Positions 34,180 through 43,366 of a DNA stretch of 64,000 nt are shown here, piece by piece. Location of the stretch: assembly GCA_913030825.1 (NCBI GenBank), contig CAJWCU010000009.1, forward strand, positions 62,001 through 126,000, read 5' to 3'. Each line of letters starts with the position of its first letter. Position 1 is the first letter of the stretch. Below the pieces are notes generated by a model. The model was not told the DNA's origin. It was given only the letters and a program-made list of their open reading frames with translations, and did not search any database. Both the position numbers and the translations under genes were made by a program. Source of the DNA: an uncultured Rhodospirillaceae bacterium (GTDB taxonomy: Bacteria; Pseudomonadota; Alphaproteobacteria; Rhodospirillales; Casp-alpha2).

Positions 34180-35874
34180 ATGAGTTTCGGACGCCGCGAC
34201 ACGTCGAAAGTCGTTGCCTTGGAGGCACACCGGCCGTCGGTGCCCGCCGAAGAAGCGTCCGACCCCGACCCTGATCCCGAGACATCGCCCAAACAGGCCA
34301 CGCCGGAGGGCCCGGAGGACTATCGTCAAGACGTCGTCGAACAGGCCATCGACAAGGTCTGGCCCGGTCTGCGCATCAATGCACGGGACTTGTTGGCGCC
34401 CGAGTACAGCCGGGGCGATCAGGCGGCCTGCGTGGGCGTCATCCTGGACGCGGAATTGGGCATGTCCGGCGTCTCCCTGTTCGAAGGCGAACGCCGGGAC
34501 GCGATTACCGAGCTGTTGAATCGCCTGTTGGCCTTGCCCGAGGCGACGCGGGATGCGGGCATGCCCAACGTCGTGGACCCGGTGGCGCTGGCCAAGGACC
34601 GGGTCCAGCCGATGCTGATGGAGCGCATGGACGTTTCCAAAGCCGCCGAGATGCCGCGCGGCGAGATTGCCCGCCAGGTCTCGGACCTAGTGGCCGAAAT
34701 CCTGGCCGACGAGAAATTGCACCTGAACCTGGTCGAACAGCGCGACCTGGTGACCAAGCTTCTGAACGACATGCTGGGCCTGGGGCCGCTGGAGCCGCTA
34801 CTGGCCGACGAAGCGGTGACGGACATCATGGTCAACGGCCCGGATCAGATTTACGTCGAACGCGCGGGCAGGCTGGAATTGGCCGAAACGGTCTTCCGCG
34901 ACAACGCCCATGTGCTCAACGTTGCGCAACGCATCGTGTCCGCCGTCGGCCGCCGTGTCGACGAAACCTCACCGCTCTGCGATGCGCGCTTGGCCGACGG
35001 ATCGCGCGTCAACGTCATCATTCCGCCCCTGGCGATCGACGGGCCCTCGATCTCGATCCGGAAATTCGCCAAGCAGAAGATCACCATGGAAAAGATGGAG
35101 GGGCAGAATAATTTGTCGCCCGCCATGGCGACGGTGCTGCGGATCGCCGGGCGGTCGCGCCTGAACATCATCATTTCCGGCGGCACGGGGTCGGGCAAGA
35201 CGACGCTGTTGAACGCCTTATCGCGCATGATCGATCCTGGCGAGCGCATCGTCACCATCGAGGATGCGGCCGAACTGCAGTTGCAACAGCCCCATGTGGT
35301 GCGGCTGGAAACCCGGCCCGCCAACCTGGAAGGCGAGGGCGAGATCACCCAGCGGGAACTGGTCAAGAACTGCCTTCGTATGCGCCCGGACCGCATCATC
35401 CTGGGCGAAATCCGCGCCGGTGAGGCGCTGGACATGCTGCAGGCCATGAACACGGGCCATGACGGCTCGCTCTGCACCATTCACGCCAACCGGCCGCGCG
35501 AGGCGCTGACCCGGCTTGAGAACATGGTCGCCATGGCCGGGGTGAAACTGCCCAACGAGGCCGTCCGCTCGCAGATCGCGGGTGCGGTCAACATGATCGT
35601 GCAGATCGCCCGCATGCGCGACGGTGTGCGGCGCATCACCCATATCACCGAGGTCGTCGGTATGGAGGGCGAGGTCGTCACCACCCAGGATCTGTTCACC
35701 TTCGAGTTCGAAGGCGAGAACCCGGACGGCACGCTCTACGGCAGTTTCAAATCCTCCGGCCTGCGCCCGGCCTTCGCGGTAAACGCCAAGTATTTCGGCC
35801 TGGAAAAGGCGCTGCTCGACGCCATGTCGCAGCCTGAGCATTCGACCCAACCGCCGGAAATGGCGGCGGAGTAG
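34180..35874 (+). CDS. cpaF: Tad pilus motor ATPase CpaF/TadA
   Basis: A 564-residue secretion ATPase of the GspE/VirB11 superfamily, which powers extension (and in some species retraction) of Tad pili. Walker A is GGTGSGKTTLLNAL (near 332), the Asp box and Walker B lie in RMRPDRIILGEIRAGEALDMLQAMNTGHDGSLCTIHAN (near 405-440). The N-terminal 100 residues are variable and acidic. It is 9 bp from both cpaE and tadB, so cotranscription is clear. Confidence 0.95.
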   Translation: MSFGRRDTSKVVALEAHRPSVPAEEASDPDPDPETSPKQATPEGPEDYRQDVVEQAIDKVWPGLRINARDLLAPEYSRGDQAACVGVILDAELGMSGVSLFEGERRDAITELLNRLLALPEATRDAGMPNVVDPVALAKDRVQPMLMERMDVSKAAEMPRGEIARQVSDLVAEILADEKLHLNLVEQRDLVTKLLNDMLGLGPLEPLLADEAVTDIMVNGPDQIYVERAGRLELAETVFRDNAHVLNVAQRIVSAVGRRVDETSPLCDARLADGSRVNVIIPPLAIDGPSISIRKFAKQKITMEKMEGQNNLSPAMATVLRIAGRSRLNIIISGGTGSGKTTLLNALSRMIDPGERIVTIEDAAELQLQQPHVVRLETRPANLEGEGEITQRELVKNCLRMRPDRIILGEIRAGEALDMLQAMNTGHDGSLCTIHANRPREALTRLENMVAMAGVKLPNEAVRSQIAGAVNMIVQIARMRDGVRRITHITEVVGMEGEVVTTQDLFTFEFEGENPDGTLYGSFKSSGLRPAFAVNAKYFGLEKALLDAMSQPEHSTQPPEMAAE

Positions 35875-35883
35875 GACCGGCGG

Positions 35884-36882
35884 ATGGAAATCATCGTCAT
35901 CGCATTGGGCGTGTTCACCACCATCCTGGCCGGATGGGTCGGCCTCGGGGCCGGTCGGGGCCGCCGGGCCCGGACATTGGCGCGCCGTATCCGGGCCGCC
36001 GGTGGCCGCCATGCCATGGGTGCCGCCGGTGCCGGTGCCGGTGGCGGTGTTGGGAACGCTCAGGCCGTCACCTTGCGCCGCGACGTTCCGGGGGGACGGG
36101 GCTTGGACAAGGTGCTGGGGCGCCTGTTGCCCAATATCGAAACCTTGCGTCAGCGGTTGGCCAGAACAGGTAAGCCGATCACCGTCACGGCTTACATCGC
36201 GGCCTCGTTCGGGATCGTTGTGGCCGTTGCCGGGGCAATGATCTGGGTGATCTACCTGAACCCCGTAGTTTCGGTGCTCAGCGGCGTGGCGGCGGGCCTG
36301 ATGGTGCCTCATCTCGCGATCGCCATGATGGGCAAGCGCCGACTCGCCGAGTTCAATCACTTGTTCCCGGACGCCATCGACCTGATGGTGCGTGGTCTGC
36401 GGTCCGGTCTGCCGGTCACCGAATGCATCAAGGCGGTCGGCCGCGAATTGCCAGATCCTGTGGGCGGCGAATTCCGGCGCATCACGGACGAGATCAAGTT
36501 CGGTTCGAAGACGGCGGAGGCGTTGTGGGCCACCGCGCACCGTCTCGATATTCCTGAGTTCAAGTTCTTCGTCGTCAGCTTGTCGGTGCAGCAGGAAACG
36601 GGCGGGAACCTCGCGGAAACGCTGGCGAACCTGTCCGACATCCTGCGTCGCCGCAAACAGATGCGCCTGAAGATCAAGGCGATGTCGTCGGAAGCCAAGG
36701 CCAGCGCCATGATCCTGGGCTCGCTGCCCTTCGTCATGTTCTGCATCATCTATGCGATCAACCCGGATTACGAAGCGGTGCTGTTCACGGACCCGCGCGG
36801 GCGCCTGATCCTGGGCGTCGGACTGGCGGCTATGGGGGCGGGCATCCTGGTCATGGCGAAAATGGTGAGGTTCGAGATATGA
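35884..36882 (+). CDS. tadB: Tad pilus inner-membrane platform protein TadB
   Basis: A 332-residue membrane protein with a T2SSF domain (about 170-300, FNHLFPDAIDLMVRGLRSGLPVTECIKAVGREL), two helices in the middle and one or two at the end. It forms the inner-membrane platform with TadC that couples to the CpaF motor. A Gly/Ala-rich linker (about 35-60, GRHAMGAAGAGAGGG) follows the first helix. It overlaps tadC by 4 bp. Confidence 0.93.
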   Translation: MEIIVIALGVFTTILAGWVGLGAGRGRRARTLARRIRAAGGRHAMGAAGAGAGGGVGNAQAVTLRRDVPGGRGLDKVLGRLLPNIETLRQRLARTGKPITVTAYIAASFGIVVAVAGAMIWVIYLNPVVSVLSGVAAGLMVPHLAIAMMGKRRLAEFNHLFPDAIDLMVRGLRSGLPVTECIKAVGRELPDPVGGEFRRITDEIKFGSKTAEALWATAHRLDIPEFKFFVVSLSVQQETGGNLAETLANLSDILRRRKQMRLKIKAMSSEAKASAMILGSLPFVMFCIIYAINPDYEAVLFTDPRGRLILGVGLAAMGAGILVMAKMVRFEI

Positions 36883-37865
36883 GCTTCGCCCAGATGATCC
36901 CCGCCGGTCTCGGCATGGAAGACGTGATCACCCTGATGGCGGCCGCGGCGGCCGGGTTCGCGGTCTATGCCGTCTGGAGCACCTTGCTGGTTCGCGATCC
37001 GATGGCGCGCCGGATCAAAAGCGTCGGCCTGCACCGCGACGATTTGCGCCAGGCCATGCTCGCCGTGCAGGGCAACCGGGCGCGGCGGCGCGACGGGGCC
37101 GTGCATGTCATGCGGCGTCTTGCGGAACGTCTGAAGCTGCTGAAAACCCAACAGGCGGAAGCGATCACCTTGCGCCTGGCCCAGGCCGGGTATCGGTCCA
37201 AGGACGCCTTGGTGATCTATCTCTTCGCTAAATTGGCGCTGCCCTTTGTACTGGGCGGGATTGCCGTCGTGCTGGTCTATTTTTCGGGAATCTGGGCGCT
37301 GTCCGGAACGTTCAAGCTGCTGATCGCTCTGGCGTCGGTGATCGCCGGGGCCTATGCGCCCGAGGTCTTCGTCGCCAACGCGCGGCAGAAACGCCAACAC
37401 GCCATGCAGAAGGGCCTGCCGGACGCGCTTGACCTGTTGGTGATCTGCACGGAGGCGGGACTGGCGCTCGACGCTGCGTTGACCCGGGTCGCGCGGGAAA
37501 CCGGCCCGGCCTGCCCGGAACTTGCCGAAGAACTGGGAATTTGTGCGGTCGAGTTGGGGTTCCTTCCCGAACGGCGCCTGGCCCTGGAGAACCTGGCGAA
37601 GAGGACGGCGCTGGCGTCGATCCGAGGCGTCGTGAACACCCTGCAACAGACCGAGAAGTACGGCACGCCGTTGAGCGTGTCGCTGCGGGTGCTGTCCACG
37701 GAATTCCGCAGCGACCGGATGATGAGGGCCGAGGAAAAGGCGGCGCGGCTGCCCGCGACCCTGACCGTGCCGCTGATTCTGTTCATCCTGCCGTCGCTGT
37801 TCGTGGTTTTGCTGGGGCCGGCAGTGATCGGTGCGATCGACGGTTTGCGGGGGGTCGGTTACTGA
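36879..37865 (+). CDS. tadC: Tad pilus inner-membrane platform protein TadC
   Basis: A 328-residue membrane protein with a T2SSF domain (about 165-290, QKGLPDALDLLVICTEAGLALDAALTRVARE). Like TadB it has a pair of central helices and a final hydrophobic hairpin. It ends the assembly operon; a perfect 13-bp terminator hairpin follows about 80 bp after the stop. Confidence 0.93.
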   Translation: MSFAQMIPAGLGMEDVITLMAAAAAGFAVYAVWSTLLVRDPMARRIKSVGLHRDDLRQAMLAVQGNRARRRDGAVHVMRRLAERLKLLKTQQAEAITLRLAQAGYRSKDALVIYLFAKLALPFVLGGIAVVLVYFSGIWALSGTFKLLIALASVIAGAYAPEVFVANARQKRQHAMQKGLPDALDLLVICTEAGLALDAALTRVARETGPACPELAEELGICAVELGFLPERRLALENLAKRTALASIRGVVNTLQQTEKYGTPLSVSLRVLSTEFRSDRMMRAEEKAARLPATLTVPLILFILPSLFVVLLGPAVIGAIDGLRGVGY

Positions 37866-37941
37866 CTTCTGCAAGGTAAACAATTGAATTTTCGTGATGA
37901 TTTGGGTGTGCCGCCTCACTTAGGGGTCTGGCGGACCACCA

Positions 37942-37982
37942 GGCCGGAGGACGGAGGGGTGCCGTCCTCCGGCCGCTTTTTG
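37942..37982 (+). terminator. Rho-independent terminator of the tad operon
   Basis: Perfect 13-bp stem GGCCGGAGGACGG / CCGTCCTCCGGCC with a 7-base loop, followed by GCTTTTTG. It lies 77 bp after the tadC stop and is the clearest terminator in the window. Confidence 0.88.
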
Positions 37983-38045
37983 TTGCAGAACGAGGTGCAG
38001 CATAAACCGCAGCATAAATGGTGCGGGGGTCGGGGCGGGGAGGGA

Positions 38046-38918
38046 TCAGCCGTCGGGCGTCTGGCCGGTGTGAACGGCCCGCGCCCGGGCCTTGTCCGTA
38101 AGATTACGCAGCGTTTCGTAGCGTTTCAGATTGCTTTGGACCTGGGGCTCCGTCAGATCCAATCGGCCGATGGCGGCGGCCCGCGCCTTGTCTCCGGCAA
38201 GGCCATAGACCAAGGCCAGGTTCTGTCGCGTGCGGGGCCCTGCCGACGCGTCCTTGGCGGCGGTGCCGAGAACCTCGATCGCGTTGTCGAAGTCTCCCGC
38301 CAGGGCCAGGGACAGCCCGAGATTGCTTTTCAGGGAAATACTGTCCGGTGCCAGGGCGATTCCCTCCCGGTAGAGCGCCTGCGCCGCTGCGTGCTCGCCC
38401 ATCAGGTCGCGGGCGATCCCGAGACCGTTGAGCGCGCGGTAATCCTCGGGTGCGATGAGTTTGGCCGCCCCGAACGCTTTCAAGGCGTCGGCCGGGCGGC
38501 CGAGGAGGATCAACGTCCGCCCAAGGCCAAGATGCCCCGCCGTGTCCTCCGGTGCGAGTTCGGTAAGCCGGGCGTAGGCATCGGCTGCTTGTTGCGGCAG
38601 GCCGATCGTCAAGGCGGTCTCGGCGATGCGGCGGTAGGGTTCCGGCCAATCGGGCCGCTTGGCGCTGGCCCGTTGATAAAACGCCATGGCCGAGGCCGCG
38701 TCGCCGCCGGCGCGCGAGGCATCGCCGACACGCACCAACTGGCGGGCGCGGCTTTCGGTGTTGTCCTGTTTGATCTCTTCCGGGGTCGGTACGTCGCCGG
38801 TCGCACAGGCCGTCAGCGCGAGGGCGCCGGCCAACACGGCGAAAGAAACGACAAAGCGTGCGCCGGTCACAGCCAACGGGCGCAGCTTAACGGTATTTTT
38901 AGGACAATTATGCTTCAT
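38046..38918 (-). CDS. TadD-like TPR lipoprotein
   Basis: A 290-residue lipoprotein with lipobox LTAC at about residue 38 and six or more TPR units (about 60-250, for example YRRIAETALTIGLPQQAADAYARLTELAPED). This plan matches TadD, the outer-membrane lipoprotein that helps assemble the Tad secretin. Here it is convergent with tadC and separated from it by a terminator, so it is expressed independently. The N-terminus ahead of the lipobox is basic and long (about 20 residues). It is divergent from the MarR-type gene. Confidence 0.82.
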   Translation of the reverse strand: MKHNCPKNTVKLRPLAVTGARFVVSFAVLAGALALTACATGDVPTPEEIKQDNTESRARQLVRVGDASRAGGDAASAMAFYQRASAKRPDWPEPYRRIAETALTIGLPQQAADAYARLTELAPEDTAGHLGLGRTLILLGRPADALKAFGAAKLIAPEDYRALNGLGIARDLMGEHAAAQALYREGIALAPDSISLKSNLGLSLALAGDFDNAIEVLGTAAKDASAGPRTRQNLALVYGLAGDKARAAAIGRLDLTEPQVQSNLKRYETLRNLTDKARARAVHTGQTPDG

Positions 38919-39047
38919 ATTAACGAGCCTACAACGACCGTCCGCGCCGGGCCATAGCGGTGACGCAACCGGCGGCGGCGGGCCCGATAGGGTTGTTGCG
39001 GAATTGCAAGGACCCCATATCGTCCTTTGGGTTAGAGGAGACCATTG

Positions 39048-39500
39048 GTGAGCCGTACCTATTCCGAACTGACGCGCCTGATCGAGCGCCTACACCGGCG
39101 TTTTATCGACGTCATCCGCGCGGAATTGAACCGCTTGGGCGTGCGCGACCTGAACGGCGTTCAGGCCCTGTTGCTGGCCAACATCGGCGACGAGGCCATG
39201 GCCATTCGGGATCTGGTTGAACGCGGCTATTACCAGGGCTCCAACGTGTCCTACAACATCAAGAAATTGACCGACATGGGGTATCTGACCCAGGAACGTT
39301 CGCAGCATGACAAGCGGTCGGTCACGGTTAAACTCACCGACAAGGCGCATGCGGTCGTCAAACAGGTCAAGGCCTTGGAAGAACACAATGCCAAGGCTTT
39401 CGGGGAGTTTATCGATGAGCCCAAGGTCGAAGAGGTTTGTCAGGCGCTGCAGCGTCTGGAGCGGACCTGGGCCGATTATATTCATTACGGCACCGATTAA
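39048..39500 (+). CDS. MarR-family regulator, LdtR-like
   Basis: A 150-residue winged-helix protein. The start SRTYSELTRLIERLHRRFIDVIRAELNRLGVRDLNGVQALLLANIGD and the recognition region YQGSNVSYNIKKLTDMGYLTQERSQHDKRSV resemble the conserved alphaproteobacterial LdtR-type regulators, linked to cell-wall remodelling and stress tolerance in related species. The GTG at 39048 is chosen over a TTG three bases earlier because it stands at the proper distance from AGAGGAG. The repeat TTGC-N6-GCAA in the upstream region may be an operator. It is followed by the Hpt/receiver protein after two overlapping hairpins. Confidence 0.85.
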   Translation: MSRTYSELTRLIERLHRRFIDVIRAELNRLGVRDLNGVQALLLANIGDEAMAIRDLVERGYYQGSNVSYNIKKLTDMGYLTQERSQHDKRSVTVKLTDKAHAVVKQVKALEEHNAKAFGEFIDEPKVEEVCQALQRLERTWADYIHYGTD

Positions 39501-39504
39501 CGCC

Positions 39505-39541
39505 GGCCGGTTGATGCCCGGACCGGCCAAGGCTGGTCCGG
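39505..39541 (+). promoter_or_regulatory. Two mutually exclusive hairpins between the MarR-type and Hpt/receiver genes
   Basis: Hairpin A pairs GGCCGGT (39505-39511) with ACCGGCC (39522-39528). Hairpin B pairs CCGGACCGGC (39518-39527) with GCTGGTCCGG (39532-39541), including one G-U pair. They share 39522-39527, so only one can form at a time. No T run follows. An attenuator or mRNA-processing role is inferred. Confidence 0.35.
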
Positions 39542-39563
39542 TCCGCGAAATGGGGTAACGGAC

Positions 39564-41219
39564 ATGGATCAATCCGACACGCTGCGTGACAAGCTGGCCG
39601 CTCTCGCGTCCTCCTATATCGCGCAGGTTCCGGACGCCATGACGGTCCTTGAAGGCCACGTGAACACAATCGCCGGCGGCGACGGCGGGCGAGAGGCCGT
39701 TTTGGAACTGCGCAGCGGTGCCCATAAATTGGCGGGATCGTCGGGAACGTTCGGGCTTCAGAAAGTCAGCCGTGCCGCCAAGATGCTTGAAACCGAGTGC
39801 GACCGAGTAGTCGAAGGATTCCACGACCCCAGCCACGGACCGTCCGAGGGGGCGCCCTTGGCACCCGGTCAGGTCGAACAGGTCATTCAGACCTATTCGA
39901 AGCTGAAAGACGCCGTGGCCTTGGATACGGCGGCGGCTGAAGAATCCGGGGCGCCGGGCGTGGGGCTGATGTGGCAAGAGTCCGATCTTTCCCAGCGGCG
40001 TCTCGTCCGCATCGCTTCAGACGATGCCGGTGAACGAGACCGCCTGGCATCAGCGCTGCGTCAGCACGGCTTTGACGTCGATGGTGTCTATTCCGGTGGC
40101 GCGGCGGACGATAACGCGCTGGCCGTATTGGTGGACCTGGCCTCGAACGAGGCCGATGCCATGCCCGAACTCGGGCCGGGCGAAGCCGCCGATGGGCCGC
40201 CGCTGATCTTTTTCGGGGCGGACGCGGGCATGGTGACCCGTCTGGAGGCGGTGCGCAAAGGGGGGGCCGCATTCCTGCCTTCGCCGGTCGATATTTTGGG
40301 ACTTCTGCAGGTTCTCATGCGGTATTCCGAGATCGATACGCACGAGCCCAGCCGCGTGATGATTGTCGACGACGACGTCGTCGCTGGCCATTACACCCAG
40401 GCGGTTCTCGAAAAGGCCGGAATGGTCGTGCATCTGGTCGATGACGTCATGAACCTGCTGGATGCGCTGGACGCTTTCGTGCCCGATCTGTTTCTTCTCG
40501 ATCTCCATATGCCGGGCGGCACCGGCGTCGAGATGGCGCGGGTGATCCGCCAGGACGACCGGTATGCGGGCATCCCCATGCTGTTCCTGTCCGGCGAGGA
40601 AGAGACGAGCCGCCAGGCCGAAGCTCTGGTCGCGGGCGCGGCCGGTTTCGTTCAAAAGCCGGCGCGCGGTTCCGTCCTGGTACCGTTGGCGCGCGCGATG
40701 ACCCGGCGGTCCCGGCGGTTGCGCGGCGTCGCATCGCGGGATCCAGTCTCGGGCCTGTTCAATCATTCCTACGTCAAGTTGCAGCTCGGCAGGGAAATCG
40801 ACAGGGCCCGCCGGGAGCAGGGGCGTCTGACCTATGTGGTTTTCGCGATCGATCATTTCTCGGCGCTCAATGCGATGCATGGATACGCGGTCGGCGATAC
40901 GGTTCTGCGCTACCTAGCGGCGACGGTGACGGCGCGGACGCGGCGGACCGACGCCTGCGGGCGGTTGGATGGCGGGCGGTTCGGCCTAGTCCTGCCCAAC
41001 GCGGCACCGGCCCAGGCGGAATCCCTTCTTCGAGATATCCGGGCAACCTTGGCGGATTTCGAAGTTCGTGAGGGCGAGGGGGCCGGTGGGCTGACGATCA
41101 GCTGCGGACTGGCCGATTTCCCCACGTTCGATGCGCCGCGTGCGATGTCCCAAGCTGCCGAGGCGGCCTTGCAGACCGCGCGCGAAGGCGGCGGGGACCG
41201 AGTGATCCGGGGAAAATAG
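39564..41219 (+). CDS. Hpt - pseudo-receiver - receiver - degenerate GGDEF protein
   Basis: A 551-residue signalling protein. The Hpt domain (about 1-115) has H54 in GAHKLAGSSGTFG. A receiver-like region (146-252) lacks the phosphoacceptor and is probably inactive. The true receiver (263-380) has D269-D271, acceptor D313 in LFLLDLHMPGG, and K365. The C-terminal GGDEF-type domain (392-551) carries D469-G-G-R-F473 where GGDEF is needed, so diguanylate cyclase activity is unlikely. It may be a phosphorelay hub with a protein- or nucleotide-sensing output. No membrane segment. It is transcribed after the LdtR-like gene. Confidence 0.88.
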   Translation: MDQSDTLRDKLAALASSYIAQVPDAMTVLEGHVNTIAGGDGGREAVLELRSGAHKLAGSSGTFGLQKVSRAAKMLETECDRVVEGFHDPSHGPSEGAPLAPGQVEQVIQTYSKLKDAVALDTAAAEESGAPGVGLMWQESDLSQRRLVRIASDDAGERDRLASALRQHGFDVDGVYSGGAADDNALAVLVDLASNEADAMPELGPGEAADGPPLIFFGADAGMVTRLEAVRKGGAAFLPSPVDILGLLQVLMRYSEIDTHEPSRVMIVDDDVVAGHYTQAVLEKAGMVVHLVDDVMNLLDALDAFVPDLFLLDLHMPGGTGVEMARVIRQDDRYAGIPMLFLSGEEETSRQAEALVAGAAGFVQKPARGSVLVPLARAMTRRSRRLRGVASRDPVSGLFNHSYVKLQLGREIDRARREQGRLTYVVFAIDHFSALNAMHGYAVGDTVLRYLAATVTARTRRTDACGRLDGGRFGLVLPNAAPAQAESLLRDIRATLADFEVREGEGAGGLTISCGLADFPTFDAPRAMSQAAEAALQTAREGGGDRVIRGK

Positions 41220-41241
41220 GAACGGGGTCCGACGGGCCCTG

Positions 41242-41919
41242 TCAGGCTTGCACCCAAAGCGGGCCGAGGACTTCCGTCAATTGCGCCGGATTGTCGCAGG
41301 CCCGCACGCGAAAGGCATTGTCGGCCAGTCCGGCCGCCATTCGCCGCGCCGCATCGAAATCCTTATGAGCGGAGCGAAGGTGCACGGCACCCGCCAATCC
41401 CGCCGATTTTCCGGCTTGTACGTCGACTTCCCGGTCGCCGACGATCCACGATCGGCTGGCGTCGATCGGCAGTGCCTCCAGCGCGCGTAGGATCATGCCG
41501 GGATTAGGTTTGCGGTCGGGATGATCTCCGTTCCGGAGCAACCCCTCGCCCCTTGGATGATGGGGGCAGGCGAGCACCATGTTGACGAAGGCGTCGGCCT
41601 CGGCCAATTGGTCCCAGATCCATTCATGAAGGCGGGCGAAATCCGGCCAATCGTACTTGCCCAGCCCAATGCCCCCCTGGTTGGTGACGACGACCACCGG
41701 CAGGCTCCGTGCATTGGCGGCACGGATCGCGGCGACCGTACCGTCGACGATGCGGGCCTCTTCGATGCGGTGGAGGTAGGGAACTTCCTCGACGATGACA
41801 CCGTCACGGTCGAGAAACAGCGCACCCCGGGGCGTCGGACCCGGGGTGCGGTTGACGATCTGGCTCCAGACGCCGTCTTCGCCGGTAAACAGCTGGGGTT
41901 GACCGGCGGGGGCGGACAT
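41242..41919 (-). CDS. HAD-IIIA phosphatase, GmhB/HisB-N-like
   Basis: A 225-residue haloacid dehalogenase-superfamily phosphatase. The nucleophile and acid/base are D37 and D39 (LFLDRDGVI); TNQGGIG (79-85), KPNPGMI (137-143) and GDREVD (161-166) follow in the usual order. The group includes D-glycero-D-manno-heptose 1,7-bisphosphate phosphatase (LPS core synthesis). GmhB normally has a zinc site of C-x-H plus a C-x-C pair; here C118 and H120-H121 are present but the C-x-C is replaced by GDHPDRK, so the zinc site is broken and the substrate may differ. It begins 20 bp after the end of gcdH and may be cotranscribed. Confidence 0.78.
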   Translation of the reverse strand: MSAPAGQPQLFTGEDGVWSQIVNRTPGPTPRGALFLDRDGVIVEEVPYLHRIEEARIVDGTVAAIRAANARSLPVVVVTNQGGIGLGKYDWPDFARLHEWIWDQLAEADAFVNMVLACPHHPRGEGLLRNGDHPDRKPNPGMILRALEALPIDASRSWIVGDREVDVQAGKSAGLAGAVHLRSAHKDFDAARRMAAGLADNAFRVRACDNPAQLTEVLGPLWVQA

Positions 41920-41939
41920 CGAGGCGGCCTTCCGACTGA

Positions 41940-43157
41940 CTAGCCGGTGAAGGCCTGTAGGCCCGTCTGCGCCCGGCCCAGGATCAGGGCGTGGATGTCG
42001 TGGGTGCCTTCGTAGGTGATCACCGATTCCAGGTTCAGCATGTGCCGGATGACGTGGAATTCATCAGCCACGCCGTTGCCACCGTGCATCTCACGCGACG
42101 TGCGTGCAATGTCCAGAGCCTTGCCCGTGGAGTTGCGCTTGATCATCGAGATGTTTTCCGGCGGGCATGTGCCGTCGTCGAGCATTCGGCCGACCCGCAG
42201 GCAGGACTGCAGCCCGATGGTGATGTCGGTCATCATGTCGGCCAGTTTCTTCTGGATCAATTGGTTGGCGGCCAGCGGGCGGCCGAACTGCGTGCGGTCC
42301 AAGGTGTACTGACGCGATGCATGCCAGCAGAATTCGGCGGCGCCCAGCGCCCCCCAGGCGATGCCAAAGCGCGCCTTGTTAAGGCAGCCGAAAGGACCGC
42401 CCAGTCCGGATGCGTTCGGCAGCAGGTTTTCTTCGGGCACGAAGACGTTGTCCATCACGACCTCGCCGGTCAGCGAGGCGCGGAGCGAGAACTTGCCCTC
42501 GATCTTCGGCGCGGACAGGCCCTTCATGCCCTTTTCCAGGATGAAACCGCGGATCACACCGTCGAGCTTGCCCCAGACGACGAAGACGTCCGCAATGGGC
42601 GCGTTGGAAATCCACATCTTGTTGCCGGTCAGAAGGTATCCGCCGTCGGTCTTTTCCGCACGGGTCTTCATGCCGCCCGGGTCGGAACCATGGTCCGGTT
42701 CGGTCAGGCCGAAGGCGCCGACGAATTCACCCGTGGCGAGGCGCGGCAGGTATTTCATGCGCTGTTCTTCCGATCCGTAGGCGTAGATCGGATACATCAC
42801 CAGTGACGACTGCACGCTGAGCGACGAGCGATAGCCGGAATCGACCCGTTCGACCTCGCGTGCGATCAGGCCGTAGCAGACGTGGTTCACGCCGGCGCCG
42901 CCGTATTGTTCGGGGATCGTCGGGCCGAGGAGGCCGAGCTCACCCATTTCATTGAAAATCTCGCGATCGAAGGTCTCGTTGCGGAACGATTCGAGCACGC
43001 GGGGCATCAGCTTGTCCTGGGCGTAGGCATGGGCCGTTTCGGCGATCATGCGCTCGTCCTCGGTCAGCTGGCCGACGAGATCGAAAGGATCTTCCCAGTT
43101 GAAGACAGGTTTGGAACCGGCCGAAGCAGGCTTGGGGGCGTCGGTGGAATCCGGCAT
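41940..43157 (-). CDS. gcdH: Glutaryl-CoA dehydrogenase
   Basis: A 405-residue flavoprotein of the acyl-CoA dehydrogenase family. The late segment [25 protein letters not shown], with the catalytic Glu in YEGTHD, and the internal [22 protein letters not shown] and [21 protein letters not shown] are the marks of glutaryl-CoA dehydrogenase. It oxidises and decarboxylates glutaryl-CoA to crotonyl-CoA in lysine, tryptophan or benzoate breakdown, passing electrons to ETF. A short low-complexity N-terminus (about 1-20) precedes the helical domain. No other genes of the pathway are adjacent. Confidence 0.9.
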   Translation of the reverse strand: MPDSTDAPKPASAGSKPVFNWEDPFDLVGQLTEDERMIAETAHAYAQDKLMPRVLESFRNETFDREIFNEMGELGLLGPTIPEQYGGAGVNHVCYGLIAREVERVDSGYRSSLSVQSSLVMYPIYAYGSEEQRMKYLPRLATGEFVGAFGLTEPDHGSDPGGMKTRAEKTDGGYLLTGNKMWISNAPIADVFVVWGKLDGVIRGFILEKGMKGLSAPKIEGKFSLRASLTGEVVMDNVFVPEENLLPNASGLGGPFGCLNKARFGIAWGALGAAEFCWHASRQYTLDRTQFGRPLAANQLIQKKLADMMTDITIGLQSCLRVGRMLDDGTCPPENISMIKRNSTGKALDIARTSREMHGGNGVADEFHVIRHMLNLESVITYEGTHDIHALILGRAQTGLQAFTG

Positions 43158-43366
43158 GGGGTTTTCCTTTCAAATCCGCTTTTTTGTTTTTTCCCGGTGG
43201 GATGACGTGCGGCCACGGAATCAGCCCGGTCCGCGAGGGGCCATAAGCTGGCACGGTTCGCGGCCCTGGGCAAGTGCCCAAAAGTCAAGTTATCCGGGCG
43301 TTTCGCAGGCCGAAACGGGCAACCGCACCGGCGAGGCCGGGAGGCGTCTTGCGATAAGGAAAACGG

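Noticed and set aside
37997-38018. Direct repeat GCAGCATAAA, two copies 12 bp apart
   Set aside because: Located after the tad terminator and close to the end of a convergent gene, with no promoter nearby; too short to interpret.
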